In this document: in pieces, positions 1-9,119 of the stretch
Numbering within the stretch: position 1 is the stretch's first letter
How the letters are laid out: each line of letters starts with the position of its first letter
Assembly: GCA_031376285.1 (NCBI GenBank)
Contig: JANMDN010000048.1
Span: 56,753 to 120,752 of the forward strand
Source: JANMDN01 sp031376285
GTDB taxonomy: Bacteria; Actinomycetota; Thermoleophilia; Miltoncostaeales; Miltoncostaeaceae
Direction of reading: 5' to 3'
Length of the DNA: 64,000 nucleotides
The notes under the pieces: model-generated
What the model was told of the DNA's origin: nothing
Database searches by the model: none
The model's input: only the letters and a program-made list of their open reading frames with translations
Program-made: the position numbers and the translations under genes

Positions 1-337
1 TCGACGGTCGTCCGTCGCCTCGCCCGAGGTAGCCGGCAAGGGCCCCAGTGGCGAGCCCAAGTACGAAAATCGACGCGATGGCCAACCAGCGGCGCCCGGC
101 GCGCGGCCGGGTCGGGCGCGACGCTTGCGTGCGACGCGGGTCGCTTCGACGCGGCGGCGCAGGTCGCACGTCGTCGGTGCGCGTTTCCGTGCCAGGCGGA
201 GCCTGAAGCGGTTCCTCAGGCGTCGGGGGGAGACCCCCGGCCGCGGGCTCCGGGTTACCTCCCCGCGGGCCGCGGGCAGGGAGCTGCGTCCATTCGAAGT
301 CCTCACCCCAGCCGGAGTCCCCGGACCCTGACGTCAT
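1..337 (-). CDS. Membrane protein with Pro-rich N-terminus (partial, cut by window edge)
   Basis: This is an open frame of 112 codons that runs off the left edge of the window, so the C-terminus is missing. It starts at an ATG that overlaps the stop of the upstream gene in an ATGA (334-337), which fixes the start and implies coupling. The first ~85 residues are polar, rich in Pro, Gly and Arg, and predicted cytoplasmic. A basic stretch follows, then one hydrophobic segment beginning WLAIASIFVLGLATGALAG (about residues 87-105). It is the last visible gene of the ftsB/DUF501 division cluster. I do not recognise the family. A single-pass protein with an extracytoplasmic C-terminal domain is the natural reading. 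Function unknown. Confidence 0.7.
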   Translation of the reverse strand, partial: MTSGSGDSGWGEDFEWTQLPARGPRGGNPEPAAGGLPPTPEEPLQAPPGTETRTDDVRPAPPRRSDPRRTQASRPTRPRAGRRWLAIASIFVLGLATGALAGYLGRGDGRPS

Positions 338-645
338 CGTCCACCGGACCAGTCTGACGCCTGGCGGCGGTGCTGCCCGAAGGCACCGTCCAAGGCCGAT
401 CCGCGGTCCCAAGCGTCGGGGGTCCTCGGCGCGACGCGCGCGGCAAGTGGCAGAAACCAGTCGTCGGATGCGTCATAGACGTCAAGGAGCTGTGCGAGGT
501 GAAATGCCGGGCCGAGCCGCCGCCGGATCTCGTCCTCTACCGCGTCGGCGATCGCAAGACGGGCCGCTCGGACCGGACTTGGCCGGCCAAGGGCCTCCAG
601 CCCTCGGTCCCAAGCCAGCATCGCAAGCTGCATACTCGCCGTCAC
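334..645 (-). CDS. Conserved hypothetical protein, 103 aa
   Basis: A small soluble alpha-helical protein. A central DEIRRRLG stretch is followed by LAQLLDVYDASDDWFLP and a final GQHRRQASDW. This looks like the small protein often found after DUF501 in deep-branching actinobacteria, but that is from memory of the pattern and not a search. The start overlaps the DUF501 stop in an ATGA (642-645) and the stop overlaps the next gene the same way, so it sits inside a translationally coupled string. No catalytic motif, membrane segment or signal peptide is visible. Function unknown; its position suggests a link to cell division or envelope work. Confidence 0.72.
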   Translation of the reverse strand: MTASMQLAMLAWDRGLEALGRPSPVRAARLAIADAVEDEIRRRLGPAFHLAQLLDVYDASDDWFLPLAARVAPRTPDAWDRGSALDGAFGQHRRQASDWSGGR

Positions 646-1157
646 GCGTTCATCCGATCGATGCAGCAGCGCTCCGGCCAGCGTGCGCCTGACCGCTCCA
701 GGATCCAGTCCGAGACCGGTCCGCCGTCACGCGCGAGGCCGAGCGCGAGATGGGCGTGCAAACATTTCACGTGTGCTGGGTCTCCGGCGCCGGCCACGCG
801 GTAGCCGGCGTGAAGCTCCCCGTGGAGACGGTGGGCGTCGGCCACCGCAGGGGCGAGGTCGACGTCCCGGTCAAGCGCCTCGACGCCACCGTCGGCCTCG
901 AGTCGACTCACGGCCGTGCACATCGCGTGGCACACGAGCCAGTAGCGGGTCGGGAATGGCCGCCCTTTCCCGTCCACTGGATCGTTCTCGATGACGGCGG
1001 GTCGACCGTGCGGGCAGCGGCGAGCAACGTGAAAGGGCGCCGCGGGGATTCGTCCAAGAAGCTGCGCAACGTCCGCCGCGTCGCCACCGGTCGACCGAGC
1101 GGTCGCCAGCGACTCAGCCCTCGCCTTCGAGCTTCTTGATTCGGAAGATTCGCTCAT
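642..1157 (-). CDS. DUF501 family protein
   Basis: About 171 aa. The DUF501 pattern is visible: RRCPHGRPAVIENDP, then FPTRYWLVCHAMCTAVSRLE, and near the C-terminus DPAHVKCLHAHLALGLA. The conserved Cys and His residues suggest a metal or redox site, but the family has no established activity. The ATG at 1157 is my preferred start. It lies inside the 3' end of the ftsB-like gene (44-nt overlap). A longer version from 1187 is possible but adds a non-conserved tail. DUF501 next to FtsB/DivIC and enolase is the standard actinobacterial arrangement. Confidence 0.82.
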   Translation of the reverse strand: MSESSESRSSKARAESLATARSTGGDAADVAQLLGRIPAAPFHVARRCPHGRPAVIENDPVDGKGRPFPTRYWLVCHAMCTAVSRLEADGGVEALDRDVDLAPAVADAHRLHGELHAGYRVAGAGDPAHVKCLHAHLALGLARDGGPVSDWILERSGARWPERCCIDRMNA

Positions 1158-1407
1158 TGGGACGAACGAGGTGCAGTTGGCGGGCACGCGCCTCGCTCAC
1201 CTCGGGCTGTTGAAGCGCCTTGAGTCGCCTCGTGAGCGCGTCGCGCTGCGCCATCTCGCGTGAGAGGGCGATCTGCTCGCGGCGCAGGGCCCCTCGCTGG
1301 TCGAGGTATCCCTGGACCGGAACGACCAGCGCGACGCAGAGGCCAACCGTGAGACCCGCGACCAGGAACCGGCCACGAATCGAAGTGGGTTGCCTGCGAT
1401 GTGCCAT
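1114..1407 (-). CDS. Septum formation initiator, FtsB/DivIC family
   Basis: A 97-aa bitopic division protein. A short basic N-terminus is followed by a transmembrane helix (FLVAGLTVGLCVALVVPVQGY, roughly residues 14-33) and an extracellular coiled coil with heptad-like spacing (LRREQIALSREMAQRDALTR). The C-terminal VRPNERIFRIKKLE resembles the conserved region of DivIC/FtsB. In the family it joins FtsL and FtsQ in the divisome. The ATG at 1407 is preceded by GGAG at 5-nt spacing, so the longer frame from 1434 is unlikely. It lies 122 nt downstream of eno on the same strand and overlaps the start of the DUF501 gene. Confidence 0.85.
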   Translation of the reverse strand: MAHRRQPTSIRGRFLVAGLTVGLCVALVVPVQGYLDQRGALRREQIALSREMAQRDALTRRLKALQQPEVSEARARQLHLVRPNERIFRIKKLEGEG

Positions 1408-1529
1408 CGAGTCTCCGAACGCCAAGGTACGCACCGTCTCTGTACTGGTACGTCACGAGACTCCAAGCTCCTCCCCGCGACCGCCATGATCGTCGACGGT
1501 TGCGGACAAACGAATGCGGCTCGAACAGG

Positions 1530-2810
1530 TCAACGGCGCCCGAACGCGGCCCGTCCCGGGTAGCTGGCCGCCGGCCCGAGGCGATCTTCGATCCGCAGGA
1601 GGCGGTTGTACTTCGCGACGCGTTCGCTACGCGACGGGGCCCCGGTCTTGATCTGCCCGGCGCCGGTCGCGACCGCCAAATCGGCGATCAGGGTGTCCTC
1701 GGTCTCACCGGACCGATGCGAGATGATCGCGGTATAGCCAGCTCGCCACGCGAGCTCGATCGCGGCGAGCGTCTCGGAGAGCGTCCCGATCTGGTTCAGC
1801 TTCACGAGGATACTGTTGGCGATCCCCTCGTCGATGCCTCGCGTGAGTCGCTGGGTGTTGGTCACGAAGAGATCGTCGCCGACGAGCTGAACGCTCCCGC
1901 CCAGACGATCGGTGAGGAGCTTCCAGCCGTCCCAATCCTCCTCAGCCATCCCGTCTTCGATCGACACGATGGGGAACTCCGCGCAGAGCTCAGCCAGGTA
2001 GGCCACCATCTCCTCTGGGAGAAGACTGCGCCCCTCGCCTTCGAGGTGGTAGGCGCCGTCCCGGTAGAACTCCGTCGACGCGACATCGAGGGCCAGGGCA
2101 ACGTCCTCGCCGGGCGTGTAGCCGGCCGCCGAAATCGCCTCCATGATGATCGCGAGCGCCTCGGCGTTACTGGCGAGGTCTGGCGCGAAACCCCCTTCGT
2201 CGCCGACGCCGGTGGCGAGTTTACGACCGCGCAGCACGCGCTTGAGCTCACCGTAGACCTCGGCCCCGACCCGTAGCGCCTCGGCAAACGTTCGAGTGCT
2301 CAAGGGGACGATCATGTACTCCTGAAAATCCACGCTCGTATCCGCGTGTGCGCCGCCGTTCAGGATGTTCATGAGCGGTACGGGAAGCCGGTGGGCCCGA
2401 GCGCCGCCGATGTAGCGGTAGAGCGGCATGTCGAGGTCCGCGGCGGCCGCGGCGGCGACCGCGAGCGAGCAACCGAGGATCGCGTTGGCGCCGAGACGTC
2501 CCTTGTTGGGCGTCCCATCGAGCTCGATCATTGATCGATCGATGATCGCCTGATCGCTTGCCTCACGCCCGATCAGCAGTCCGGCGAGCTCGTCCTCGAC
2601 GTTTGCGACGGCCTTCATGACTCCGCGACCGGCGTACGCCGAAGGATCGCCGTCGCGCAGCTCGAGGGCCTCGAAGGTGCCGGTGCTGGCCCCTGACGGC
2701 ACGCTGGCTCGCCCAATTGCGCCCGACGCGAGGGTGACCTCGACCTCAATCGTCGGCTGTCCCCGGGAATCGAGGATCTGAAGGGCGTGAACGCGGGCGA
2801 TCTTGGACAT
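1530..2810 (-). CDS. eno: Enolase
   Basis: A 426-aa phosphopyruvate hydratase that interconverts 2-phosphoglycerate and phosphoenolpyruvate in glycolysis. Family signatures are clear: ILDSRGQPTIEVEV at the N-terminus, PSGASTG in the mobile loop, SIEDGMAEEDWDGW with metal-ligand acids, and SHRSGETEDTLIADLAVA in the active site. Length is normal. The ATG at 2810 is chosen because the protein then begins MSKIARVHALQILD and a GGAG motif precedes it; the open frame extends further upstream without family similarity. It lies 31 nt after mazG in the same direction, probably in one transcript. Confidence 0.98.
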   Translation of the reverse strand: MSKIARVHALQILDSRGQPTIEVEVTLASGAIGRASVPSGASTGTFEALELRDGDPSAYAGRGVMKAVANVEDELAGLLIGREASDQAIIDRSMIELDGTPNKGRLGANAILGCSLAVAAAAAADLDMPLYRYIGGARAHRLPVPLMNILNGGAHADTSVDFQEYMIVPLSTRTFAEALRVGAEVYGELKRVLRGRKLATGVGDEGGFAPDLASNAEALAIIMEAISAAGYTPGEDVALALDVASTEFYRDGAYHLEGEGRSLLPEEMVAYLAELCAEFPIVSIEDGMAEEDWDGWKLLTDRLGGSVQLVGDDLFVTNTQRLTRGIDEGIANSILVKLNQIGTLSETLAAIELAWRAGYTAIISHRSGETEDTLIADLAVATGAGQIKTGAPSRSERVAKYNRLLRIEDRLGPAASYPGRAAFGRR

Positions 2811-2841
2811 CGGCACTCCGGGGTCGATTGACGCCGAGAGT

Positions 2842-3900
2842 CTATCCCGACGTCGGGCTCGCGCCATGCCAGGGAGGATCGGTCGATAATGCCTCGACAG
2901 CCGTCCGGTACCAGGTGAGTTGGTCGTCCAGGCCAAGCCGCTCGAAGTCGTCGCCGGACGCCGCGGCAAGCGCTGCGGCCCGCTCGACCCGTGTGCGAAA
3001 ACGTTGCGCACTCGAACGAAGCGCGAGTTCTGGATCAGCCCCGATCTGGCGTGCGACGCCGATGGCGGCGAAGAGGACATCGCCCAGTTCCTCGAACACC
3101 GGTTCTCGGGTCAGCTCACCAATTTCTTCGTGGAGTTTGCCGAGGGCCGCGTCGATACCGGGGAACTCGAATCCGACCGTCGCGGCGCGCTTACAGACCT
3201 TGGCCGCGAAGGCGAGTGCCGGAAGGCCGACGGGGAGCTCGTGAAAAATCCCTTCCTGTGGGCGTTCCTCACGCTTTCGTTGCTCCCAAATGTCGACAAC
3301 GCCGCTGGCGTCGTGTGCTTCCATCTCACCGTAGACGTGCGGGTGGCGTGAGATCAGCTTGTCGGCCTGCTCGGAGGCGATCGTGCCGAGGTCGATGGGA
3401 TGTGACTCTTCGAGGAGTTGAGCGAGGAAAACCGTCTGGAAGAGGAGATCCCCCAGCTCGTCGGCTTGGTGGGCTGGATCCCCAGAGTTGATCGCCTCGG
3501 CAACCTCGAAGGCCTCCTCGATTGTGTGCGGCACGATCGACTCGGCCGTCTGCACGCGGTCCCACGGGCACTCCGCGCGAAGCCGGCGCCCGACGGCCAC
3601 GAGGCGCGCAACATCGGCACCGATCGCCCGACTGCGGAGCGCGTCGCGAGTCGGCAACGTCCGAGCGCCCGGGAGCGCGCCCGCAAGACGCCACGCGTCG
3701 GAGTCCGGTGCTGCGACGACGGCACCGTCGGGCAGGCTCGACAGATCCTCGCCGAGCAGTGTTGGTGCCACACCGATCCGGGCCTGAAGGTCGGCGCCGA
3801 GCGGGGGCGAGAAAACCACATGCGCGCCGGTGATGGCCTCAATCGCCACCGCCGGCACGCTGTCACTGTCGCCGGGGCCAAGCCCGACGATGAGGATCAT
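2842..3900 (-). CDS. mazG: MazG nucleotide pyrophosphohydrolase with vestigial methylase-like N-domain
   Basis: 352 aa. MazG-type all-alpha NTP pyrophosphohydrolases convert NTPs to NMP and PPi and act in housecleaning. The first MazG repeat has the metal-binding pattern HTIEEAFEVAEAI followed by DELGDLLFQTVFLA. A second, looser repeat has LHEEIGELT and FEELGDVLFAAIG. The first ~100 residues start MILIVGLGPGD, the glycine motif of tetrapyrrole methylases (as in YabN-MazG fusions), but the segment is about half the normal length. The ATG at 3900 overlaps the upstream stop (ATGA), which fixes the start. Neighbours are a PPIase lipoprotein gene and eno. Confidence 0.92.
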   Translation of the reverse strand: MILIVGLGPGDSDSVPAVAIEAITGAHVVFSPPLGADLQARIGVAPTLLGEDLSSLPDGAVVAAPDSDAWRLAGALPGARTLPTRDALRSRAIGADVARLVAVGRRLRAECPWDRVQTAESIVPHTIEEAFEVAEAINSGDPAHQADELGDLLFQTVFLAQLLEESHPIDLGTIASEQADKLISRHPHVYGEMEAHDASGVVDIWEQRKREERPQEGIFHELPVGLPALAFAAKVCKRAATVGFEFPGIDAALGKLHEEIGELTREPVFEELGDVLFAAIGVARQIGADPELALRSSAQRFRTRVERAAALAAASGDDFERLGLDDQLTWYRTAVEALSTDPPWHGASPTSG

Positions 3901-4970
3901 GGGGTCGCTGGGGCCGCGGTTCCGGTTGTCGAGGTCGACGCCGTGCCCGTGCTCGTTGTCTTGAGCTGGTCCTGCGGAACGAGGTCGAGGTTCGCGTAGG
4001 TGGTTCGCTTGCGGTAGGAGCTCACGGTCTTCTCCTGCCACGTCTTGAAGGCCGCCTGCTGCGTCGTCCCGGACTGAGCCGAGATGATCTGCGCCTTCGC
4101 TTCATCAAACGGGGTCGTGGTGGCCGGCTGGAGCACCACGCGAATGACGTGCCAGCCGAACTGTGACTTGACGGGCTTTGAGATCTCGCCGTTCTTCAGC
4201 TTGAACGCGGCCGTCTCGAACTCCGGGACGAACGCACCTTTCTGGATCAGGCCGAGATCGCCGCCCTGGGACTTCGAGCCCGGATCCTCCGAGAACTGCG
4301 CCGCGAGGGATGCGAAGTTCACTTCGTTTGCTTGCCCGCTTAGCTTGGTCGCGAGCGCCTGAGTCTTGAGGAGGATGTGGTAGACCCGACGTCCGGCACG
4401 CACCTGGAACTGCGCCTTGTTGTCGGCGTAGTACTTCTTGGCGTCGGCCTCGGTGAACTTCACGTCGCGGGTGATGTGCGCGTAGAGCTTCGGCAGCTCG
4501 GCCTCACCGCGAAGGAGATCCCGTGCCTCCGGGAGGGTGTACTTGCGGTCAACGAGCAGCTTGTCGAACTTCTTACGGTCGCCTCCGAAACCGGTCTTGA
4601 CCAGGTCGGCGACGCGCGCGTCGACGTCCTTGTCGCTCACCTCGCAGGACTTCCCGCATTTCTCCGACTCGGCGGAGTAGACGCGTTGGAGGAACATCTG
4701 CTCAAGAATCTGCTTCTTGAAGGCGGTGAACTCCTTGGTGTTCTCCTTCGGAGTCGTCTGGTTGCTCGCCTTGGCCTGGGCTGTTTGCTGCTCGATCACC
4801 CGGGCGAGCTGCTGCGTGGTAATCGTGCCGTCGCCGAGCTTGATGGCGACCCCGGCAGGCAGACCGCCGACCTTGACCTTCGCCGCCGAGTTCGAGCCGT
4901 CACCGCCGCCGCAGCCCGCCGTGGCGGCAACCGCAGTGGCACAAGCAATGCTGAGAATTGCGCGTTTCAT
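3897..4970 (-). CDS. Peptidyl-prolyl isomerase lipoprotein (parvulin/PrsA-SurA-like)
   Basis: A 357-aa extracytoplasmic foldase. The N-terminus is a lipoprotein signal: basic MKRA, a hydrophobic core, then a TAGCGGG lipobox-like end with Cys near residue 20. A SurA_N-like helical region (about 50-170) precedes a parvulin domain (about 190-310) with RVYHILLKT, SEDPGSKSQGGDLG and FGWHVIRV, the usual rotamase landmarks. The C-terminal ~40 residues are Thr/Ser/Ala-rich and low complexity. The ATG at 4970 has GAGGAAT just upstream. It lies between mfd and mazG, a common actinobacterial position, and its stop overlaps mazG. It probably helps fold secreted proteins at the membrane surface. Confidence 0.92.
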   Translation of the reverse strand: MKRAILSIACATAVAATAGCGGGDGSNSAAKVKVGGLPAGVAIKLGDGTITTQQLARVIEQQTAQAKASNQTTPKENTKEFTAFKKQILEQMFLQRVYSAESEKCGKSCEVSDKDVDARVADLVKTGFGGDRKKFDKLLVDRKYTLPEARDLLRGEAELPKLYAHITRDVKFTEADAKKYYADNKAQFQVRAGRRVYHILLKTQALATKLSGQANEVNFASLAAQFSEDPGSKSQGGDLGLIQKGAFVPEFETAAFKLKNGEISKPVKSQFGWHVIRVVLQPATTTPFDEAKAQIISAQSGTTQQAAFKTWQEKTVSSYRKRTTYANLDLVPQDQLKTTSTGTASTSTTGTAAPATP

Positions 4971-5052
4971 CCCATTCCTCCGTCGGACGCGGGCGATCGT
5001 AGCACGCACTCATTGGATGTCTGACGGACCCGGTTCGGCCCTAACCATTCGC

Positions 5053-8000
5053 TCACGCGGGCGCAACCACGGGAGCCTCAAGCGGGGCAAGAAGCGACTC
5101 CAGCGCCTCCGTGACCTCGAGTGCGGTGGCCAGTCGCTCGGCCGGATCAGCGCCCGTCGAGACCGAAACCGTTCGATCAATCGACACGTAGGTGAGGCGC
5201 GGGACGCGGTCGCGCAGTGCCGCGACCTGCGCGGCCCCGAGCAGGATCGGCGCAAGCGAGAGCTTCGTGCCGCGCCCGGCGAGGTGCGTGACCCCGATCG
5301 AGCGTAGGCCAACCTTGATCCGCTGAATGGTCAGGAGCGCCTCGACCGGACCCGGCAGCTCGCCGAACCGGTCGGCAACCTCCGCGGCGAGCCGCTCCAG
5401 GTCATCTGAGCTGTCCGCGTGGGCGATTCGTCGGTGCAGGTCGATCTTCGCCGCTTCGAAGGGCACGAAGCTCGACGGGATGTGCGCTGAGACGGGCAGG
5501 TCAATTCGGACGTCGGCGTGCGGCACCTCCCCATGACGAAGGGCGACGGCCTCTTCGAGCATCTCGACGTAGAGCTCAAAACCGACCGCGGCGACGTGTC
5601 CGCTCTGTTCGTCGCCCAGCAGGTTCCCCGCGCCGCGAATCTCGAGGTCGCGCATGGCGATCTTGAGGCCGCTCCCGAGTTCGGTGTAGTCGGCCAGGGC
5701 GCGCAGCCGAGCCGCGGCGTCGTGGGTTAACGCGTTCTCGTCCGGGTAGAGCAGGTATGCGTGAGCGATCACGCTCGAGCGACCCACTCTCCCCCGGATT
5801 TGGTAAAGCTGGGACAGCCCCAGCCGGTCGGCCCGATCGACGACCAGGGTGTTGGCCTGCGGGATGTCGAGCCCGGACTCGATGATCGTCGTTGCGACGA
5901 GGACATCCCCCTCACCGCGGATAAACGCCAGCATGACGTCCTCGAGCTGATGCTCAGGCATCTGGCCATGAGCAACGAGCACCCTGAGGTCGGGCACGAG
6001 CCCCCGAACGTGGGCGGCGGCCTCCTCGATCGTCTCGACCCGGTTGTGCAGATAGAAGGCCTGCCCCCCACGCTCGGCCTCGCGCAGAAGGGCCGAGCGG
6101 ACCAGCTCCTCGTCGTACTGACCGATGTGGGTCGCGATGGGGCGACGCCCGGGTGGAGGGGTTTCGATGACGCTGATGTCGCGCAGACCCGACAGGGACA
6201 TCTGGAGCGTCCGTGGGATCGGGGTGGCGCTCAGCGCGAGGACGTCGACTGTCGTGCGCAGGCGGCGAAGAGCCTCCTTTTGGGCGACACCGAAGCGCTG
6301 CTCCTCATCGACAACCACGAGACCGAGATCCCTCGGCTGAACGTCCATCCCAAGGAGACGATGCGTTCCGATGAGGATGTCGAGCTTGCCGTCGCGATAC
6401 CGGGCGAGCGCGTTGCGGACCTCGCGAGGGGAGCGAAAGCGGTTGACCATGTCAATCGAAACCGCAACCTCCGACATCCGCTCCCGGAAGGTCGCGAGAT
6501 GCTGTTGGGCGAGGATCGTCGTCGGCACGAGCACCATGACTTGCTTGCCTGCGGCGGTCGCCTTGAACGCTGCTCGCATCGCGACCTCGGTCTTACCGAA
6601 GCCGACATCGCCGCAGATGAGGCGGTCCATCGGCCTCGCCCGCTCCATGTCCTCCCCGACCTCGTCGATCGCGCGCTCTTGATCTGGAGTCTCCCGGTAC
6701 GGGAAGGCGCGTTCGAACTCCGCGACGAGCTCGTCGTCTTGCGGATAGGCGAACCCGACCGCGCGGGACCTGGCCTCGTAGAGCGCGATGAGGTCGCCAG
6801 CCATCTCGTGGACCGCCGCGCGCGCGCGCGACTTCATGCGGTCCCACGCCTTCCCGCCGAGGCGTGAGAGGGCCGGTTCGGTTCCGTCCGAGCCGATGTA
6901 GCGCGTGACCCGATCGAGCTGGTCGTGCGGGACGAAGAGTCGATCGGAACCGGCGAACGCGATCGCGAGGTAGTCGCGCGTGACGTTTGCGACCGTGCGC
7001 GTCTCGAAACTCGTCAGTCGCCCGATGCCATGATCGACATGAACCACGTGGTCCCCGACGCGCAGGTCGAGGAAGCTCTGGATGTGGCGACCGATCATCG
7101 GCCGGTCCGCAGACGTGGCACGGCGACTTCGACGAAGGATCGCCGACGCCGGCACGATCGCGAGCCTGAGCTCGCGGGAGATCACCCCGGTCGCAACGGG
7201 CAGCTGCACGAAGCTGACAACGCCCGCGACGGGACCGTCACTCTCGTCGCCCAGAATCCTCGCCCGGAGGTCGGGAAGTTGTCGGGCGGCCCGCTCCATA
7301 TCACCGCGCCGCTCGAAGCAGACCACGACGCGCCGTCCGGCGGCCGCCTGGCGTTTCAGCTCGGCGCCGCCCTCGGTAAGGCCTCGGGTGGCAAACCGGG
7401 CCTCGCTGGCATCGAAGTCAGGCGTCCGACCCCCGATCGGAAGGGCAATATCAAGACGCGAGATCGCCGCAATGCGCTCGGCGAGCGCCTCGCCGTCCAC
7501 GAGCGCCCCAGCGGCCGCCTCGTCCTCGAGGCGCTCGGCGGCGGCGGTAAGGGCCGCGGGGTGTTCGTGCGGAGCGAGCCGCACGAGGCATGCTCCACCG
7601 AGACCGGGATCGTCGAGAGGATCGACCAGGTCCCCTCCGGCCGGCTCGATCGCCGGCCAGATCAGCGCGCGATCGAGTGCGCGAATGGCGCGCTGAGTGA
7701 AGGCCGAGAACGCCCGCATCGCCTCGATTTCGTCGCCGAATCGCTCGATCCGGATCGGGAGATCAGCGGTGGACGGGAAGACATCGATGATCCCACCCCG
7801 GACCGCCAGATCACCGCGGCCCTCGACCTGGTCGACGCGCTCATACCCGAGGGCGACGAGTCGGTCGACGAGGTCCCCGTCCACGGACTCACCGACCCGA
7901 AGCACCACCGCTTCGAGGCGTCGCTCGACGCTGACGTGGCGCTCGGCAAGGGCCGAGACCCCGGCAATGACGAGCCGACCGTGCTGGCCGATCGACGCGA

Positions 8001-8313
8001 TGGCACGAGCGCGCTGCCCCACAATGTGCGGGCCCGGCCCAACCGCGCCGCCCGCAAGCGCTCCTCGGGTTGGCAGAAGTGCAACGGATCCGCGTCCGAC
8101 GAGCCCGCCGAGGGCTCGGGCGAGATCGCGCGCCTCGTCGTCTCCGGGGGTCACCACGACGAGTGGGAGGTCGGTTCCCGCGATCGCGGCGAGAGTCCAC
8201 GGCCACGCCGGGCGGCCGAGAACGAGACCCCGAGCCGCGCTGCCGGCGCGAAGCGCCTCTCGGGCGGCCGTGACGGTCGGGGCGCGCAGGAAGATCTCGG
8301 AGAGCGAAGACAT
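5053..8313 (-). CDS. mfd: Transcription-repair coupling factor Mfd
   Basis: 1086 aa. Mfd displaces stalled RNA polymerase and recruits UvrA. Visible in order: a UvrB-homology N-terminal region; the RNA-polymerase-interacting CarD-like domain (LRVGDHVVHVDHGIGRL, about residue 450); a RecG-like helicase with Walker A GDVGFGKTE, VVVDEEQRFGV (DEEQ box) and SATPIPRTLQ; the translocation region with QIRGRVGRSS; and a C-terminal UvrA-binding region. Length is typical. The start MSSLSEIFLRAPT at 8313 lies 4 nt after the pth stop, supporting coupling; the longer frame from 8421 would overlap pth by ~100 nt. Confidence 0.97.
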   Translation of the reverse strand: MSSLSEIFLRAPTVTAAREALRAGSAARGLVLGRPAWPWTLAAIAGTDLPLVVVTPGDDEARDLARALGGLVGRGSVALLPTRGALAGGAVGPGPHIVGQRARAIASIGQHGRLVIAGVSALAERHVSVERRLEAVVLRVGESVDGDLVDRLVALGYERVDQVEGRGDLAVRGGIIDVFPSTADLPIRIERFGDEIEAMRAFSAFTQRAIRALDRALIWPAIEPAGGDLVDPLDDPGLGGACLVRLAPHEHPAALTAAAERLEDEAAAGALVDGEALAERIAAISRLDIALPIGGRTPDFDASEARFATRGLTEGGAELKRQAAAGRRVVVCFERRGDMERAARQLPDLRARILGDESDGPVAGVVSFVQLPVATGVISRELRLAIVPASAILRRSRRATSADRPMIGRHIQSFLDLRVGDHVVHVDHGIGRLTSFETRTVANVTRDYLAIAFAGSDRLFVPHDQLDRVTRYIGSDGTEPALSRLGGKAWDRMKSRARAAVHEMAGDLIALYEARSRAVGFAYPQDDELVAEFERAFPYRETPDQERAIDEVGEDMERARPMDRLICGDVGFGKTEVAMRAAFKATAAGKQVMVLVPTTILAQQHLATFRERMSEVAVSIDMVNRFRSPREVRNALARYRDGKLDILIGTHRLLGMDVQPRDLGLVVVDEEQRFGVAQKEALRRLRTTVDVLALSATPIPRTLQMSLSGLRDISVIETPPPGRRPIATHIGQYDEELVRSALLREAERGGQAFYLHNRVETIEEAAAHVRGLVPDLRVLVAHGQMPEHQLEDVMLAFIRGEGDVLVATTIIESGLDIPQANTLVVDRADRLGLSQLYQIRGRVGRSSVIAHAYLLYPDENALTHDAAARLRALADYTELGSGLKIAMRDLEIRGAGNLLGDEQSGHVAAVGFELYVEMLEEAVALRHGEVPHADVRIDLPVSAHIPSSFVPFEAAKIDLHRRIAHADSSDDLERLAAEVADRFGELPGPVEALLTIQRIKVGLRSIGVTHLAGRGTKLSLAPILLGAAQVAALRDRVPRLTYVSIDRTVSVSTGADPAERLATALEVTEALESLLAPLEAPVVAPA

Positions 8314-8317
8314 CGGC

Positions 8318-9001
8318 CTACGCGACCTCGTCCGCGTCGACCGCGTCGGAACTGAGCGCCTCGCGCCGAGCCCGGCGGCGCGCGCCGGGCTCGCTCGCGT
8401 GAAAGGTCGCGATCGCCGCACCGAAGCCGTTCTCGAGCGCGCACTCGATCATTTCGACGGCGCGAGTGATCATTGCGTCGACATCCTCAGCGGCCTCGCC
8501 GAAACCGCTCAGCACCCATGCCGCCTGGTCACCGCGAAACTCCGCCGGAGGACGACCGATGCCCAAGCGAATGCGCCCAAAGCTCGGGCTCCCGAGCCCG
8601 GTCTGGATTGATCGCAGTCCATTGTGGCCCCCGTGACCGCCCCCTACTTTCCCTCGGACCGTCCCGAACGGCAGGTCGAGCTCGTCGTGGACGACGATGA
8701 CCTGGCCGAGATCGAGGTGAAGGCTCCCGACGGCGGGTCCAACCGACTGGCCCGACAGGTTCATGTAGGTCGTCGGGATGAGGAGCGAGACGGGTCCGCC
8801 TGGGCCACGCCCCTGGGCGAAGCGACCTGCGTACTTCGAGGCAAAGCGCAGCGAGAGTCGCTCGGCGAGCGTCTCGACGACGAGCTGGCCGGCATTGTGC
8901 CGTGTCCGTCGGTAGCGCGGCTCGGGATTCCCGAGCCCGACCACGAGCCCGACCGGCCGCACGTCATCGGTCGGGGCGCTGCCCGGGCTGGGCGTCGTCA
9001 C
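8318..9001 (-). CDS. pth: Peptidyl-tRNA hydrolase
   Basis: About 227 aa from the GTG at 9001; a TTG at 9043 would add 14 residues. Pth cleaves peptidyl-tRNA released by stalled ribosomes. Family landmarks are VVGLGNPEPRY, the catalytic His in RRTRHNAG, TTYMNLSG with the substrate-binding Asn, IVVHDELDLPFG with the Asp, and GGHGGHNGLRSI. The C-terminal ~25 residues form an extra Arg/Ala-rich tail. It lies between rplY and mfd, the classic Gram-positive order. No strong Shine-Dalgarno is seen before either candidate start, so the exact N-terminus is uncertain. Confidence 0.95.
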   Translation of the reverse strand: MTTPSPGSAPTDDVRPVGLVVGLGNPEPRYRRTRHNAGQLVVETLAERLSLRFASKYAGRFAQGRGPGGPVSLLIPTTYMNLSGQSVGPAVGSLHLDLGQVIVVHDELDLPFGTVRGKVGGGHGGHNGLRSIQTGLGSPSFGRIRLGIGRPPAEFRGDQAAWVLSGFGEAAEDVDAMITRAVEMIECALENGFGAAIATFHASEPGARRRARREALSSDAVDADEVA

Positions 9002-9119
9002 GACGCGTCGAACGGGGCTCGGCCGAAGCCGAGCGGATCGCAACCGACGGGGGCCGCCGGGCGCTCGTCAGCGCCCGGACATCTCGCCGGAGCGCGGCGC
9101 GCCCCAGCGCGTGCCGTCA

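Noticed and set aside
6925..8355. A 476-codon plus-strand frame opposite mfd, and similar long antisense frames opposite glmU, eno and bioF
   Set aside because: High-GC coding strands create long shadow frames. The minus-strand genes have clear family motifs and the shadows have none.
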